Of a stretch of 64,000 nt of DNA, positions 20,871-32,758 are shown in pieces (the first letter of the stretch is position 1; each line of letters starts with the position of its first letter). The stretch covers positions 1,488,001-1,552,000 of the forward strand of contig NC_135772.1 of the NCBI RefSeq assembly GCF_028453695.1, read 5' to 3'. This DNA is from Augochlora pura. Lineage: Eukaryota; Arthropoda; Insecta; Hymenoptera; Halictidae. Made by a program: the position numbers and the translations under genes. The notes beneath the pieces are model-generated. The model had not been told where the DNA came from and made no database searches. It was given only the letters and a program-made list of their open reading frames with translations.

Positions 20871-21146
20871 TCGACTTGACACGTTTTCAATTTCACATAG
20901 AAAAATTTGACAAAAAGTCCCAACCTCAAAAATAGTCGGCTAGGCACATCCGTGTCATAAAGAATATTAACACTGGGCACTAACAGGTCTCAGTGTCTGT
21001 TCGCGAAAAATAAAGACCACCAACTTCACCGATCATCGTCATCTTTGACCGCGTGGACCACCGGCGCGTGCGACATCCTCCGCTTCGTTCGGCTCCGTTT
21101 ACGTAGTCCGTAGAGATGGTTGCGGAAAAAGTTTGTCCTTAGCCCA
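20871..21146. other. Short unique stretch with AGGTCTCAGTGTC motif
   Basis: AGGTCTCAGTGTC followed by TTCGCGAAAAA lies at about 20984-21012. The same pair of motifs occurs at about 46555 and 46785. Otherwise no gene or element recognised. Confidence 0.5.
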
Positions 21147-21435
21147 GAGAGAGAGAGAGAGAGAGAAAGAGAGAGGAAGAGAAAGTAAAATAGAGAGAAA
21201 GAGAGAGTAAAATAGAGAGAAAGAGAGAGTGATAGAGTGAAGGAGCGAGTAAGAGAGAGTAAGAGAGAGAAAGAGAGAGACTGAAAGAGAGAAGGAGAGA
21301 CTGAAAGAAAGAAAGGGAGAGTAAGAGACAGAAAGATAGAATAAGAAAGAGCAAGAGAGAGAAAAATAGAGTGACAGATAGAAAGAGAGATAGTGAGAGG
21401 AATAGAGAGTAAGAGAAAGAAAGAGATAGAGCATT
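21147..21435. repeat. (GA)n-rich purine microsatellite
   Basis: About 290 bp of GAGAGA, GAAAGAGA and GTAAGAGA. Minus-strand frames of 99-140 codons rich in Ser, Leu and Phe are by-products. Confidence 0.95.
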
Positions 21436-22140
21436 CATACTCTTCCATGAAGCGTGCCGTGGCGGGCGGTTACGTCAGCCAGGTACAGGACGGTGCCTTA
21501 TCTGTCCCCGAGGGAGGCGTAGCTCGTAAAGCTCCCGTCCGCGTAGGACGTTCCGTGCGCGCGGCGGAGATCCGGTGTCGCGGGGCGCACGCGGTGACCG
21601 GAGGCCCGCAGAGTAATTTGCCGGCGCGGAGTTAAATATTCCCACGTGAAAATGTCCCGTCCTGTGCAAAGAGTGGCCGCTAGCCAGCGGGGGCCGCCGC
21701 CGCCGCCGCCGCCGCTCTGACTGATGCGAGAGAGTGTGACTAATGCAACGTCCCCGAGGAACGCCGACCCAGCCACCAACCCGCCTGCGAGACCGTCCTG
21801 CGGCAGCAGCCTACGCTTTAAACCCTCCGCGCGAGCCGTTCCTCCTTCCGCGGCCGTCCTGCAGAACCCTTCTTCCTCGGTTTCTCTCTCTCTGCTTCCG
21901 CGAGAGTCGAGGCACTCTTCCACCGTCCGGGCACAATCCGTCAAATGGCCCCCGTTAAATATGAATGATCGCTGCCTAAGCGCCACGGGCGGTCCCACGG
22001 AAGCTTTCAGCGGTCCCTTCGTCGAATTAACGGGACTCGTGGTGCTACGTATCGGGTCATTGGGATTCGATGATACGGAGAGTATGGTCCCTTTGATTTT
22101 GTGCTGTTGCTATGTGCTCGGTAACAAAGATTATTAATAT
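21436..22140. other. GC-rich island with (CCG)n
   Basis: CpG-dense, with GCCGCCGCC at about 21697-21715. Overlapping frames up to 166 codons on both strands show no domain. Candidate regulatory island. Confidence 0.45.
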
Positions 22141-23335
22141 ATATGATTTTTGTAACCCTTGGCGGTCCTATGTCGAATGGGACTCGACGGTGCATTTCGT
22201 TTCGATATATACCACGACGCAACCCTTTTCCTGCAGCACCCACCGCATCAGTATCTCTTTGACGAACTTGTTATCAACAACAGGGGATTTTTAAAATTTA
22301 TCTGTAGTTATATAATTTACACTGTTCGCTTGTTTTGTAGTAGTCAACTGCTACTACGATATTATCCTTTAGTTTTGTCGTCCAATATAATTTATTTTAT
22401 TACGAAATTATTATTAACGCAAAGTATATACTTCGTACCAAGTGGCCTATATGAACTTACTATGAAACGATCATTTTTCTTAAGTGCCAATAATTTTCAT
22501 AAAAGCAAACGCAATTTTTATTTTTTCCACGACATCATATAATAATATTAATCATATAATTTTCAATAAATATTTAGAAAAATATTGTCATTACTTCAAT
22601 CATTATTTCTTTCATAATACGTCACTTTTTCAATCGTATAAATATCAATTTTAATATGCCCTTTATGAGCGTTTATGCCTGTTCTTCGCTTGGGACTAAA
22701 AGGGGTAAGGGATATTAGAAATTTGCCACCTGCTCGACGAACTTTCCTGTACCGGTTACGGTCTCCGAGGATCGCCTGATTTCCGTGGGAATTTGGTAAG
22801 GACGAGGTGGGTCGGATTATTGCCGGATTTGCTGGGAGCAAGATTGTGTGTTGGAATTGGTTGTTTAGGCGGAAGATGGCCGCTTTTAGTGGTCCACGAA
22901 GTAGCGGCGATGTTGCTCGCGAGGGACGCTGGTGGCCAGTTTAGCTTCGCGTTGTTGTAGACGCGTATTTACGTTACGATTATTGTGTTTCATTGCGTTA
23001 TAATCTGTTATAATTTTTGTAACATTAAATTAAATATTTTAAATATTAAATTAAATTATTAAAAAGACTTATGTTGTAGAATTTAATTTTTCAGTATTTA
23101 TTGAATTTAATATATGGGTTCAATTTTATGAGATTTTTGAGATTTTTAGGGTGGAAGATAAAGAGATAAATTTCGATATGTTATATTATTATACGTATAG
23201 TAAAACTTTTCTGGTTTATTAAAATTAATTTAGTTAAAGTTATAGAAGTTAATTTTTCAATCTCAATTGGATTATATATATTACTTTAATTTTCTTTTAG
23301 CGTGGAAGTCAGACTGTTACAGTGACATAGAGTAT
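22141..23335. other. AT-rich DNA around a short GC island
   Basis: AT-rich at 22260-22620 and 22960-23335, with moderately GC-rich DNA at 22680-22960. No element, RNA or gene recognised. The frames present (127 codons plus) lack family resemblance. Confidence 0.35.
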
Positions 23336-23339
23336 TATT

Positions 23340-23822
23340 ATTCGTGAGTTATATACTCTATATACTCTACTACCCTACTCTACTCTAGTACTCTAATTAA
23401 TAATATAGTACTGCATAATAACAGTGCTATACATTATTAAGTACAACATACTATAATAATTGAATACTATACATAGTACTATAGCATATATTACTCTATA
23501 ATAACAGAGTCATATATTATTCAGTATAATATACTATAATAATAGTGCACTACGTACAGTACTAGTATAGCATATAGTACTCTATAATAATATAGAGTAT
23601 TATTAAATATAATATGATAGTATATTATAGTACTATATAGTACTACATAGTATGCTTAATGCTACATAGTATATAGCATTAAGTTATTAAGTATAATATA
23701 GTACCTTTAATATAACCCAATATTTCCAACACCTGAATCATTAAGTACAACACAGTACAAAGAGATACTAGTCACGCCCATTAAGTTCAACATAGTACAG
23801 AAAGCTACTATAGTCACGCCCA
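23340..23822. repeat. TA-rich minisatellite and adjoining 42-bp direct repeat
   Basis: Irregular units of the type TATAATATAGTACTATATA run to about 23700. After that, CATTAAGTWCAACA, AGTACA and TAGTCACGCCC recur in order in two copies of about 42 bp at 23737-23822. Confidence 0.75.
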
Positions 23823-24299
23823 GGTGTCACAAATGCTAGGCCAACGCCTCCACTATTCTAACCACCGCGCGACCACGCGAAACAAACGTAAAACATCGCG
23901 CAGGAAATATGGCTGATTGACCTCAACGGGATCAGATCGTTTCGGCGGAAACGGCGGCGCGCGGCTCTGCAATAATTCACCGTCGACGTATCATAGAACG
24001 AAACAGCGGGCCGCGGCGCGGAAGGTATTCAAAAAATAACCTGATTGGCCCAATCAATTCGACGCGGGACGGCGGAGAGAACGCGCGTCAAAGCAACGGC
24101 TCCGAATTTTCACTGCTAATACGGAATAATTACTGACCGCAAGGAAGAGAGCGAGCGAGAGAGAGAGAGAGAGAGAGGGACGAGCCTCCGGCCGGATCCG
24201 CTTATTTCGCTTTCAGCCCGGCTTTCCGGGTTAGCTCGGCCAGCCGACGGACAAATCCCTCGGAATAAAAGTTCGCCATCGTAGTTGGCCGTCGCACCG

Positions 24300-24330
<31 letters not shown>

Positions 24331-24654
24331 TTCCGCCTCTATCGCTATTTTAATGCCATTTCCCGCGCGCGCCGCAGCCGCGCCTCCGGCCGCGTTTTAA
24401 TCCGCCGTATAATATTTACAAAGCGAAACTGTCGCGGCGCGCGATGGTCGCCGAAGGACGCCGACGCGTCCCAATCCGCGTCCGAGAGCGCGTATAAGCC
24501 GAACACGAGGACGCGCGCGTTTCGGGCCGCTTTTGTTTGCAACGATCGGAGGAGACGATGAGGGAATATCTCGGTTAGAGGGATGATTTTGGAGAGCGAT
24601 GAGAGCGAAGAGAGCTTTCATCGTGTTAAAATTGTATTTAAATCATGTACAAGG
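23823..24654. other. GC-rich island flanked by (GA)n and (CT)n
   Basis: CpG-dense DNA containing a GA run at about 24153-24178 and a CT run at about 24302-24331, complementary to each other and 120 bp apart. Frames of 65-74 codons on the minus strand have no resemblance to known proteins. Confidence 0.5.
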
Positions 24655-24975
24655 ATATTGAAATTATATTATTATTATATTATAGTGTTATCCTAATCTT
24701 ATTACAATGGTATTTCAATCGTAATAGAATCATATTATGATCGTATTATAATCATATTATAATATCACAATTATAGCACAATCATATTATAATCATATTA
24801 TAATATCACAATTATAGCACAATCATATTATAATCGTATTATAATCATACTATGATCATATCATATCACAATTATAGTACAAACATATTAAAATTATATT
24901 ATTATCATACTATAGTGTTAACCTAATCTTGTTACAATCGTATTACAATCATAATGCAATCATATTATAATCGTA
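24655..24975. repeat. ATCATATTATA minisatellite
   Basis: About 20 units of 12-17 bp such as AATCATATTATAATC and ATCACAATTATAGCACA. It is bordered on the right by a TTAA-type MITE, after which similar DNA resumes. Confidence 0.85.
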
Positions 24976-25221
24976 TTGATCCTTTGCACTCGAAGTGATT
25001 TCAACTGTAAATCTAAAATAAAATTTCTGGCTCATAGTATTTCCATTCTATGTAACAAAGTGCACTTTTATGCATACGAAATTGATTTTTGTTAGTTGTA
25101 CCAATTTTGTTACTATTTAACAATTTTTTAAATTTAAAGATTGTATAAAAATTATCTCTAAACGTGTTAGTACAGTTTTAGTGGTGCCTCATAGTTGCTC
25201 TACCCGAGTGCAAAGCGTTAA
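24976..25221. mobile_element. piggyBac-type MITE, 246 bp
   Basis: Ends TCCTTTGCACTCGAAG and CCGAGTGCAAAGCG are inverted; the right TTAA is at 25218-25221 and the left is TTGA. The first 45 bases (TTTCAACTGTAAATCTAAAATAA in part) match 59082-59313 and, inverted, the end of 47594-47746. No coding capacity. Confidence 0.8.
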
Positions 25222-25560
25222 ATTCATAAAATTCGCTTTTATACTAATATTTATATGTCGTCTAATAACGGCGATAGAAGCATATCGCAATCATATTAAA
25301 TTCATTATTTATATTATTTATATAATCATATTAAAAATATAATATTATATATATTAATTACACAATCATATTAAATTCATAACTATTCGTTTTTATATTC
25401 GATTTTATATTATTCACATAATCATATTAAATATACAATATTGTATATATTAATTATACAGTCATATTAAATATACAATATGGTATACATCAATGATACA
25501 ATCATATCGCAATCAAGCATCATAAATGCTATAATTCGTCTAACTTCAATTAGTAAAAAT
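25222..25560. repeat. AT minisatellite, continuation of the 24.7-kb array
   Basis: AATCATATTAAATATACAATA and AATTATACAGTCATATTAAAT units over about 340 bp. Related in sequence to 24655-24975, consistent with a MITE having landed in or at the edge of one array. Confidence 0.7.
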
Positions 25561-25748
25561 AAAAAACGCGCAGCAAGTTTCAACTAAATTTATTGCTAAA
25601 CTTGCCAGCAATTAATTCCACCCCAAAATTAGAGCATATACTAAACGAAATAAACCATAAAATCCTACGACAGCCTTTAGAAAAAATAAAAATAAAATTG
25701 AGTCTTTCGTGCGTCAAAGAATTCGAACGTCGAACAAGTAAAACAAAG

Positions 25749-25892
25749 AAGATATAATAGAACAAGCAAATCAATGAAGATATAATAGAACAAGTAAATC
25801 AATGAAGATATAATAGAACAAGTAAATCAATGAAGATATAATAGTACGAGCAAATCAACGAAGATATAATAGAACAAGCAAAGCAACGAAGC
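25749..25892. repeat. 28-bp tandem repeat, five units
   Basis: Five consecutive 28-bp units beginning GAAGATATAATAGAACAAG, with only a few substitutions between them. Units are directly contiguous with no spacers, so this is not a CRISPR. Confidence 0.95.
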
Positions 25893-26344
25893 TCTCCATA
25901 GCAAGCAAATCAACGAACATCTTAAAACAGTTGCTCAAGCGCCAGTAAAACGAAGCATCGCGCGCGTTTACCGTCGGTAGCCTTAAATCAGTCGATTCGG
26001 GTAAAGCCAACTGCTCCATAAGCATCGAACCACCCCTTTTTAAAAATGTTCCGCCAAGTTCTTTAAAAGTCCGCCAAGTTGAAAGCAGCATCCCCGGGGG
26101 TCCGGTATTATTCCGCGAGCGTTCGCCTTCCCCCCCCCCCCCCATCCACCCTCTTCTCTACCTCCACCACCATCACCACCCGCAGCGGCGCTCGAAAAAT
26201 TCCCGTCCGAAGAACAATCTCTGATGAGAGCCGGGAAGAGAGAACTCGACTAAAGCCAAAAGGGGAAACTTTTCGAAACTCGGTGACACAGATAACAACG
26301 AGACGCGCTCGCGCGCGCGCGCGGCAGCGGCATTAAACTTTGAT
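25893..26344. other. GC-rich island with poly-C and CG run
   Basis: Fourteen C in a row at 26130-26143 and a CGCGCGCGCGCG stretch near 26310. No frame with recognisable similarity. Confidence 0.5.
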
Positions 26345-26780
26345 TCCGCCGGTGTTCAGTTTAGATACTGCGAACCGAGGGAGAGAGGGCGAGACACAGA
26401 GATTAAAAGAAAGAGATAAAGAGAGAGAAAGAGAGAGGTATGAAGGTAAAGAAAGATGGAGAGAGAGAGAGAGAGAGCGAATGACAGAGGAAAAGAGATA
26501 GCGCGAGAAAGGCAGAGAAAGAAAGAGAGAAAAATTGAGAGAGAGAGAAAGCGAATGAAAGAGGAAAAGAGCACGAGAAAGAAAGAGAGAGGAAACGAAA
26601 GAAAAATTGAGAGAGAGAGAGAGGGAGACGGAGGAGAAAGTAAAAAATAGAGCGAAAAACAGCACGTACGAGAGAGAGACAGACAGATATAAATACAAAG
26701 AAAAGGAAGCCAAAAATAGCGAAAAAGAGCAAGACACGAAGACAGCAAAAGAAAAAGACAGGACGAGATGGAAAGAACTA
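26345..26780. repeat. (GA)n-rich purine microsatellite
   Basis: About 430 bp of GAGAGA, GAAAGAGA and AGAGCGAAA; frames of 64-187 codons on both strands arise from it. Confidence 0.95.
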
Positions 26781-27690
26781 ACAACTCCTTGTTTAAAAGG
26801 GGGTTGGCATCGGGGGACGGTAGAATCGCGCGGAATTCGGCTCTCGGCTTTTTAAACGGACCCCTGCGCGGCGGCGCGCCGAGCCGCCTCGAGCGTTTCG
26901 ATGGTCCTCCGGCGTGCAATTTCGCCGGAGCCGGGGCCGGCCAAGTATCGCGTTAAAGGCCGTAACGACGCTCGTTAATTCGATATCGTTCACTGTATCA
27001 GTTTGCATTAACGAACTCGGAAGCGGAGAACGGGGAAGGGGGAGGGAGGGAGAGAGGGGGACGACGGCCAGGCAGAGAGAGGACAAGCCGGTGTTTTCTC
27101 GGCGACGAGGTCATTAAGCTGCATTTTTAAAAGCTGTCCCCTGGCGCGCGGACCACCACCGTCGACGCTGTCGCCACCGGAAATGGCAGCGCGGCGGGTA
27201 AAAAGAATGCCGCGCCCCGTTTCGCGAGACTCTCTAACGACGCCCGATTCTACCGGTGTGCTCTTCGAGTTTTAAGTGCGCGCCAAAAAGAAACGCATCC
27301 GCGATATGGACCTCGAATCTTCCCCCTCCCGGCATTTGTAAATGCCTTGGTTTTAACGCATGTCTGTAAAGTGCCGCGTTAGATGCTCTTTAGAGCAGAC
27401 GTGGACAAACTGTGGACACCGATCGCGTGTAGACGTCGCGCGGCGGTCATCGCTTTCGACGACCGTCCGGGGATGCGATAAAGTGTTGAAGATGGTGTGT
27501 GGCGCGTCTTGTTCGATTCGTTCGACGCGATATTTACGAGGGTTATAGTCGATACGGATGGTTCGAGTTTGCGAGAGGAGAGGGATGAAGAGAGATTCTG
27601 AGAAGTGATTTTTAGAGATTAGGGTAATCCTGTTATAAGTTTCTTCCTCCTTTTTTAATGCGAAATTGATGGATGATGCTTGTTGTTTAA
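26781..27690. other. GC-rich island with AT cores
   Basis: CpG-dense DNA with an AT-containing core GCTCGTTAATTCGATATCG near 26970 that looks enhancer-like. No gene structure can be supported. Confidence 0.45.
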
Positions 27691-27699
27691 GGTCGATTT

Positions 27700-28179
27700 A
27701 TCGTGGTTAGGTTTTTGGTTAGACATTCTTGAAATTCGTTCTGTGAGAGAACGAGCAAAACTAGTCATGTTTAGCTGGACATTAAAGTGGAACATACTTG
27801 AAATCGATAGAAATTCTTTCTATACAAGAAGTAGTAGAAATGTCCGTGTTTGGTCAGACATTGAAGTAGAAAATATTGGAAACTTACGCGATGTATTTCT
27901 CTGGTAGAATGAGTAGAAATTGACGTTTTTGGTCAGACATTGAAGAGTGAAACATAAAAAACAGTATCAATACATTTGCTTATTTTGCTGGTGTTTCACA
28001 ACATAGATAGTACAAAATAGGTTTATTTTATTTTATCTGATCAATATAAACAGATATACGATAGTAAAAACATAGAAATTCAATATTATAAATTTAACAT
28101 AATTATTTCATTTTTGTAAATTTCGGGCGACGACTCGCAGAGAAAATCGTGAATATCGACGCCGGCGTCAACGTGTTAA
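27700..28179. repeat. 75-80-bp tandem repeat and a TTAA-type border
   Basis: GTTTTTGGTCAGACATT or a variant recurs at about 27710, 27768, 27845 and 27925, each followed by GAAGTAGAA or GTGAAACAT. Further right, GGCGTCAACGTG with TTAA at 28176-28179 is the same border as in the MITE at 43986-44220; its left end was not found. Confidence 0.6.
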
Positions 28180-28322
28180 ACTTCACAAAACCCTATCTCA
28201 GCTATCGAACATCCCATTTCTTCTGACAATAAACTCGTAAACACTGGGCCCATAAAATCGCCACTAGTTCCCTAGCAAAAGCAATACGCACATTTCAAAA
28301 ATCGCAGTTCATAGTTAGCGTG
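28180..28322. other. Short unique stretch
   Basis: No element or gene recognised between the TTAA border and the next minisatellite. Confidence 0.3.
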
Positions 28323-28690
28323 ATTCTGATCGATCAAGGACGATCAAGGAATACCACTAAGAAGCTGAAAATTTACCTCAAAAAAGCTAAAAGTTTACCT
28401 AGAAAAAGTTAACAATTTATCTAAGAAATCAAATTTGGCCCCAAAATTAAAATTTCCCAACGATCAAGGACGATGAAGGACGATCAAGGACGATGAAGGA
28501 CGATCCAGGACAATGAAGAACGATCAAAGACAATGAAGGACAATCAAGGACGTTGAAGGACGATCAAGGACGATGAAGGACGATCAAGAACGATGAAGGA
28601 CGATCAAGAACGATGAAGGACGATCAAGAACGATGAAGGGTGATCAAGAACGATGAAGGATGATCAAGGACGATCAAGGACGACGAAGAA
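28323..28690. repeat. 10-bp minisatellite GACGATCAAG / GACGATGAAG
   Basis: Two decamers, GACGATCAAG and GACGATGAAG, tend to alternate, giving a 20-bp higher-order unit for about 250 bp from 28460. Two isolated units at 28338-28360 precede the main array. Confidence 0.95.
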
Positions 28691-28914
28691 CGATCAAAGC
28701 TGAGGAAGAAGAGGAGGAAGAAAAGGAAGGAAGGGGAAGGACAATGTGGCTCTCTGATGTGCGTAAATGCAATGGATGCGCGTATGATTCCCAGAAAGTC
28801 TGCCATCGGTGGTCTCGACCATCAAAGGAATATACCAGTAGTACTATTATTGTCGCTAGCAGGCTATCCTGCTATGGCTGCCGGTATCCCTAGCATTGCT
28901 GCTACAAACCTCTG

Positions 28915-29250
28915 TGTCTCGCTCTGTCTCTCTCTCTTTCTATCTCTTTATCTCTTTCTATATCTCTATCTAGCTTTCTCTATCTCTCTCTATCTCTTTA
29001 TCTCTCTCTATCTCTCTATCTAGCTTTCTCTATCTTTCTCTCTCTATCTTTCTCTCTTTATTTCTCTCTAGCTATCTTTCTGTATCTTTCTCTATCTCTC
29101 TATTTCTATCTAGCTTTCTCTATCTCTCTATCTCTTTATCTCTCTCTATCTCTCTCTAGCTATCTTTCTGTATCTTTCTCTATCTCTCTATCTCTCTATC
29201 TCTACCTTTCTCTCCTCCGCGTTTTCGAACTTTCTCTCTCTCTCTTCTCT
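28915..29250. repeat. CTATCTCT pyrimidine microsatellite
   Basis: TCTCTATCTCTTTATCTC units with a higher-order repeat containing CTAGCTTTCTC, seen at about 28968, 29021 and 29110. No coding content. Confidence 0.9.
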
Positions 29251-29254
29251 CTCG

Positions 29255-29821
29255 GATCCGTTGTTGGAGATTTAACCACTGAGTGGATGGCAGGGCAACT
29301 TCGCCGGGGCGGGCAGAATTGTGTTGGTGAAGCTCGGAGGGCTGCAGGGCTCGCTGGTTTCCTCGGTTGTGTAGGGGTAGCAGAGAAACGACGGGTTTTT
29401 GGCCGGGCGGAGCCTCTGGTTCAACGGAGGCAAAGGAAGGGAGAACGTTTAAGCAGCTTTCGTCGCGAAGCTCTCGCAAGCTCGGCAACGCCAGTTTTCG
29501 TACTAATATTTGCCACTTGACCCCCCCCCCCCCCCCACCCACCCACGTAGCCGGTTTCAGGGCTGCAGTCCGTGCGACATTCGTTCGTTTCGTCGTCTCT
29601 CCCTCCTCTCTCTCTCTCCGTCTAGTTTATGGTGGCGTTCCTCCTGTCTCATTCTCTATCTACTTTTCAGTATCGTTTCTTCTATTTCATTCTCTCTAGG
29701 TCTCACTATCGTTCCTTCTGTCTCCCTCTTTCTCTATTTCTCTAGTGTTCGTTACTGTTCCCTTTATCTCCTTCTCTCTCCCTTTCTCTTTCTCTACTTC
29801 TCACTATCGTCCCTTCGATCT

Positions 29822-29822
<1 letters not shown>
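29255..29822. other. GC-rich island, poly-C and CT-rich tail
   Basis: GC-rich to about 29620, including 16 C at 29521-29536, then pyrimidine-rich. Frames of 77-129 codons are compositional. Confidence 0.45.

Positions 29823-29873
<51 letters not shown>
29823..29873. repeat. (CT)25 microsatellite
   Basis: A pure CT run of about 25 repeats, immediately next to the 3' side of the retrotransposon fragment. Confidence 0.95.
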
Positions 29874-29876
<3 letters not shown>

Positions 29877-29886
29877 TTCTCCCTTT

Positions 29887-30357
29887 TTACTTCTTATAAA
29901 TGAAAAGAATGTCTGCCCAAGTTCTCCTTTGTTTGAGTGTACACATGTTCATGGTATTAAGGATAGGTTCACGATGGTGTGAATAATAAGGTATGGGTGT
30001 TCGAATTTTAAATGAAGCGAATCTTAAGAATTTGTGCTGGATTGTTTCTCACTTATCGATGTAACATCGTCGGTGAGTATTCCATATTTGTGAACCATAC
30101 TGAAGATGGGGGAGAACTAGTGATGAGTAAAGAATGTTTAGGGTAGTCGGATTTTTTAAATCTGTAGAATGTCGAATTAAGAATCCCAGTGATCTGGACG
30201 CTGTGTTTGTGAGATGGGAGGAGTGATCGACGAAAGAAAGACTTTGAGAAAAGTGGATTCCAAGATCGCAAACTGTATTATGGTTCACTAAAGGTGCATC
30301 ACCGATGTAATAGGAGAACTCTATTAAATTTCTGTTTCTTGCGAATTTAGTATTTAT
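29887..30357 (-). mobile_element. Non-LTR retrotransposon fragment, C-terminal reverse transcriptase region
   Basis: The minus strand encodes a stretch typical of LINE proteins just C-terminal to the reverse-transcriptase palm: FARNRNLIEFSYYIGD, then DLGIHFSQSLSF, GFLIRHSTDLKN and LYSSLVLPHLQYGSQIW. A TGA stop at 30049-30051 breaks the frame, but the same frame continues with IQHKFLRF and, at the end, RRTWADILFIYKK before a stop at 29887-29889. The catalytic YADD-type box, endonuclease domain and rest of the C-terminus are absent, so the copy is truncated on both sides and dead. The motif set fits the Jockey/I/R1-type assemblage. It is the only clear protein homology in the window. Confidence 0.85.
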
Positions 30358-31020
30358 TCGGCTTGAATGAACTTCGTCAAGTAACGTTATAAAATAATAA
30401 AGTAGTAGTCCTATAAAGCATATGTTGGAGTATGTAGAATAATTAGACATTTTTCACCCTGCCAAACTTGTTTCTTGACGTCTCCAAAAAGGTCATTGTA
30501 TATCAAGAGGTTAAATACAATAGCCTGAATACTATGAAATACAAACATCGACGCGAGACATTCTCGAAAGAAATTTAATCCACGGAATGTTTCCCTTCTA
30601 CTTTTTTCACCGCAGGAAAAATCGAAAAATATCGAACGGATGAACAGCTCGTCAAATATCGCGTTTCCCGTCGCAAGACTAATTAATAAATAATACACGA
30701 CGCAAGGTTTCCGTTCAATTCCGCGAGCGCGTGCCGTCCTCCGCCCGTTAGGTTTGCCGACGACCAGGGGTGGTTCTCCCTGGACCGATAAATTTTCCGC
30801 GGAAAAGCATACGGGTAAACACAAACCAACCCACGAGAGGACTCTCTCCGTCGTTTGCGCGAAAAGTCAAAGCCCGGCGAGGCGGAAAGACGGTCTACAC
30901 GGCGGAATGAACCGTAAATTCGAGAACGCCGCCACGGCGCGCATCGAGGGCGAGGGGGGAGAGGAGGAGAGACGGGAAAAAATGGCGAAACTAAATTAAT
31001 TAGATGCCGGGGGCGCGCGG
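30358..31020. other. Mixed DNA and GC-rich island
   Basis: AT-rich to about 30600, then CpG-rich to 31000. Frames of 81-137 codons have no recognisable similarity. Confidence 0.4.
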
Positions 31021-31024
31021 ATGG

Positions 31025-32235
31025 ACAAACTCGGGATAGTAGGAAACGGAAGGGGAGGGGAAAGGAGAAGAAGATGGGGTATGGGGGAAAGGGGGATGGA
31101 AGAGAGGTTGAAAGGGAGGTGAAGAAAGTGTGAAGAGGGAGACGAAGAACAAGAGAAAGGAAAAAGAAGAATAGGTGAAAAGGGAGACGAAGAACAAGAG
31201 AAAAGGGAGCCGGAGAACAAGAGAAAATAGGACGAAGAACAAGAGAAAAGAAGACGAAGAATAGGTGAAAAGGGAGACGGAGAACAAGAGAAAAGAAGAC
31301 GAAGAAGAGATCTAAAAGAAAAACGAAAAAGTGGTGTAAATGGAAGACCAGGAAGGGGTAAAAATGAAGACGATAAAGAGATTGAATGATAGACGACGAG
31401 GAGGTGAAAATGGAGACGAATAAGACGTCGATAGAAAGACAAAGAAAAGGTCAAGATGAAGACGGAAAAGAGGTCGACAGGTAGACGAAGTAGAGATCAA
31501 AACGAAGATGAAGATCACGTCAAAGAGAAGGAGAGAAAAAAGGTTAAAATAAAGACAAAGAAAGGGATTGAAATAAAATCGAAGAAGAAGTGATAAGAAA
31601 GACGAAGAAGAGATTAAAGTGGAGATGAAAAAGGTGTCAAAATTGAAAGAAGGGTTGTGTCGAAAGGTAGACACCTAATTGTTAAAATGAAGATGTAAAA
31701 GCGATTGAAAGGAAGAGGAAAAAGGAGATAAAAATAAAGAAGACTAAGGGATCGAAAAAAAGATGAATAAGAGGTCGAAATAGAGACGAAAGAGAAGACA
31801 AAAGGAAGACCGAAAAAGAGGTCAAAATGAAGACGATAATGAGGTTGATAGAAAGACAAAGAAGTGGTCGAAATAAATACTAAAGAGAAGTCAAAAGGAA
31901 GATGAAGAAAAAATTAAACCAACAACCAAAAAAATATTAAATGAAGCCAAAATGTAATAAAAATGAAAACGAAGAAAAAATCAAAAGTGACACGAAAAAG
32001 CCTTAAAAATGAAGCCAAAGAAACCATGAAAACAAAGGACAGCTAAAACCAAAGACCAAAATCCAATCGCAAAAAAAGCGAAAAGGAATAAGAAGAGCAA
32101 CACAAAGAAAAATCCAAGATAAAGACAAAAGAGAGAAGTCGGCAAAAAGACATCAAAAGAGAAACAAAGAAGCGATCGAAACGAGGACTAAAAAACACGA
32201 TATCCAGAAGAATAGAAAGTAGCCGAAGAAGTTAA
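31025..32235. repeat. 1.2-kb polypurine tract with AGACGAAGAACAAGAG units
   Basis: The plus strand is almost only A and G with regular C in GACGAAG. The first part has 16-30-bp units such as AGACGAAGAACAAGAGAAAAG (31130-31310). Later units are longer and looser (GGTCAAAATGAAGACGA). Minus frames of 80-150 codons rich in Ser, Phe and Leu are by-products. Confidence 0.9.
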
Positions 32236-32713
32236 GACCCTTATAGAACGCTAAGACGCGAAGCTTTGCAGAACGACGAGAGGGTGGCCCGGTCCTCCAT
32301 TGGCTGGTTTACCTCTGGCTAAATGTACAACAATTATTTCCCGAGCGAGAGAAGTTTCGTTGAAAATAGCCGCGAGAGCCCCACGGCGGCTCTCCTCCGA
32401 TCGTTTTCTCACTTTTCTCGAATCGGCGAGAACGCGCGCGCGCGCGCGCGCTCGCGCGGGCCCGTCGGAATTGTTGTTGGTAACTCGCGGACAAAAGCGC
32501 AGGGCGAGTGCCTTTGTTCCTGAAAACATTACGCGCATTGTCGATACGAAGCGGATTGTTCGGGGCATTCATTCTAATTCCTTTAATGTTTTATCCGACG
32601 GTAATGAACAGCGGCAGCACAGCGTGCCGCCGCCGCTGCCGCCGCCCCGTTCGCGAGTTTAAGGGCTTTTTCGAGAGCCATTTTGACGAGCCGTGCTCCG
32701 CTTTCCCGGAGAG

Positions 32714-32758
<45 letters not shown>

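Noticed and set aside
25749..25892. CRISPR array (28-bp repeats)
   Set aside because: Units are contiguous with no unique spacers, and the DNA is eukaryotic; this is an ordinary tandem repeat.
26345..26780. Ser/Leu-rich frames through GA-rich DNA as secreted proteins
   Set aside because: Typical by-products of purine/pyrimidine microsatellites; they occur in several phases and on both strands.
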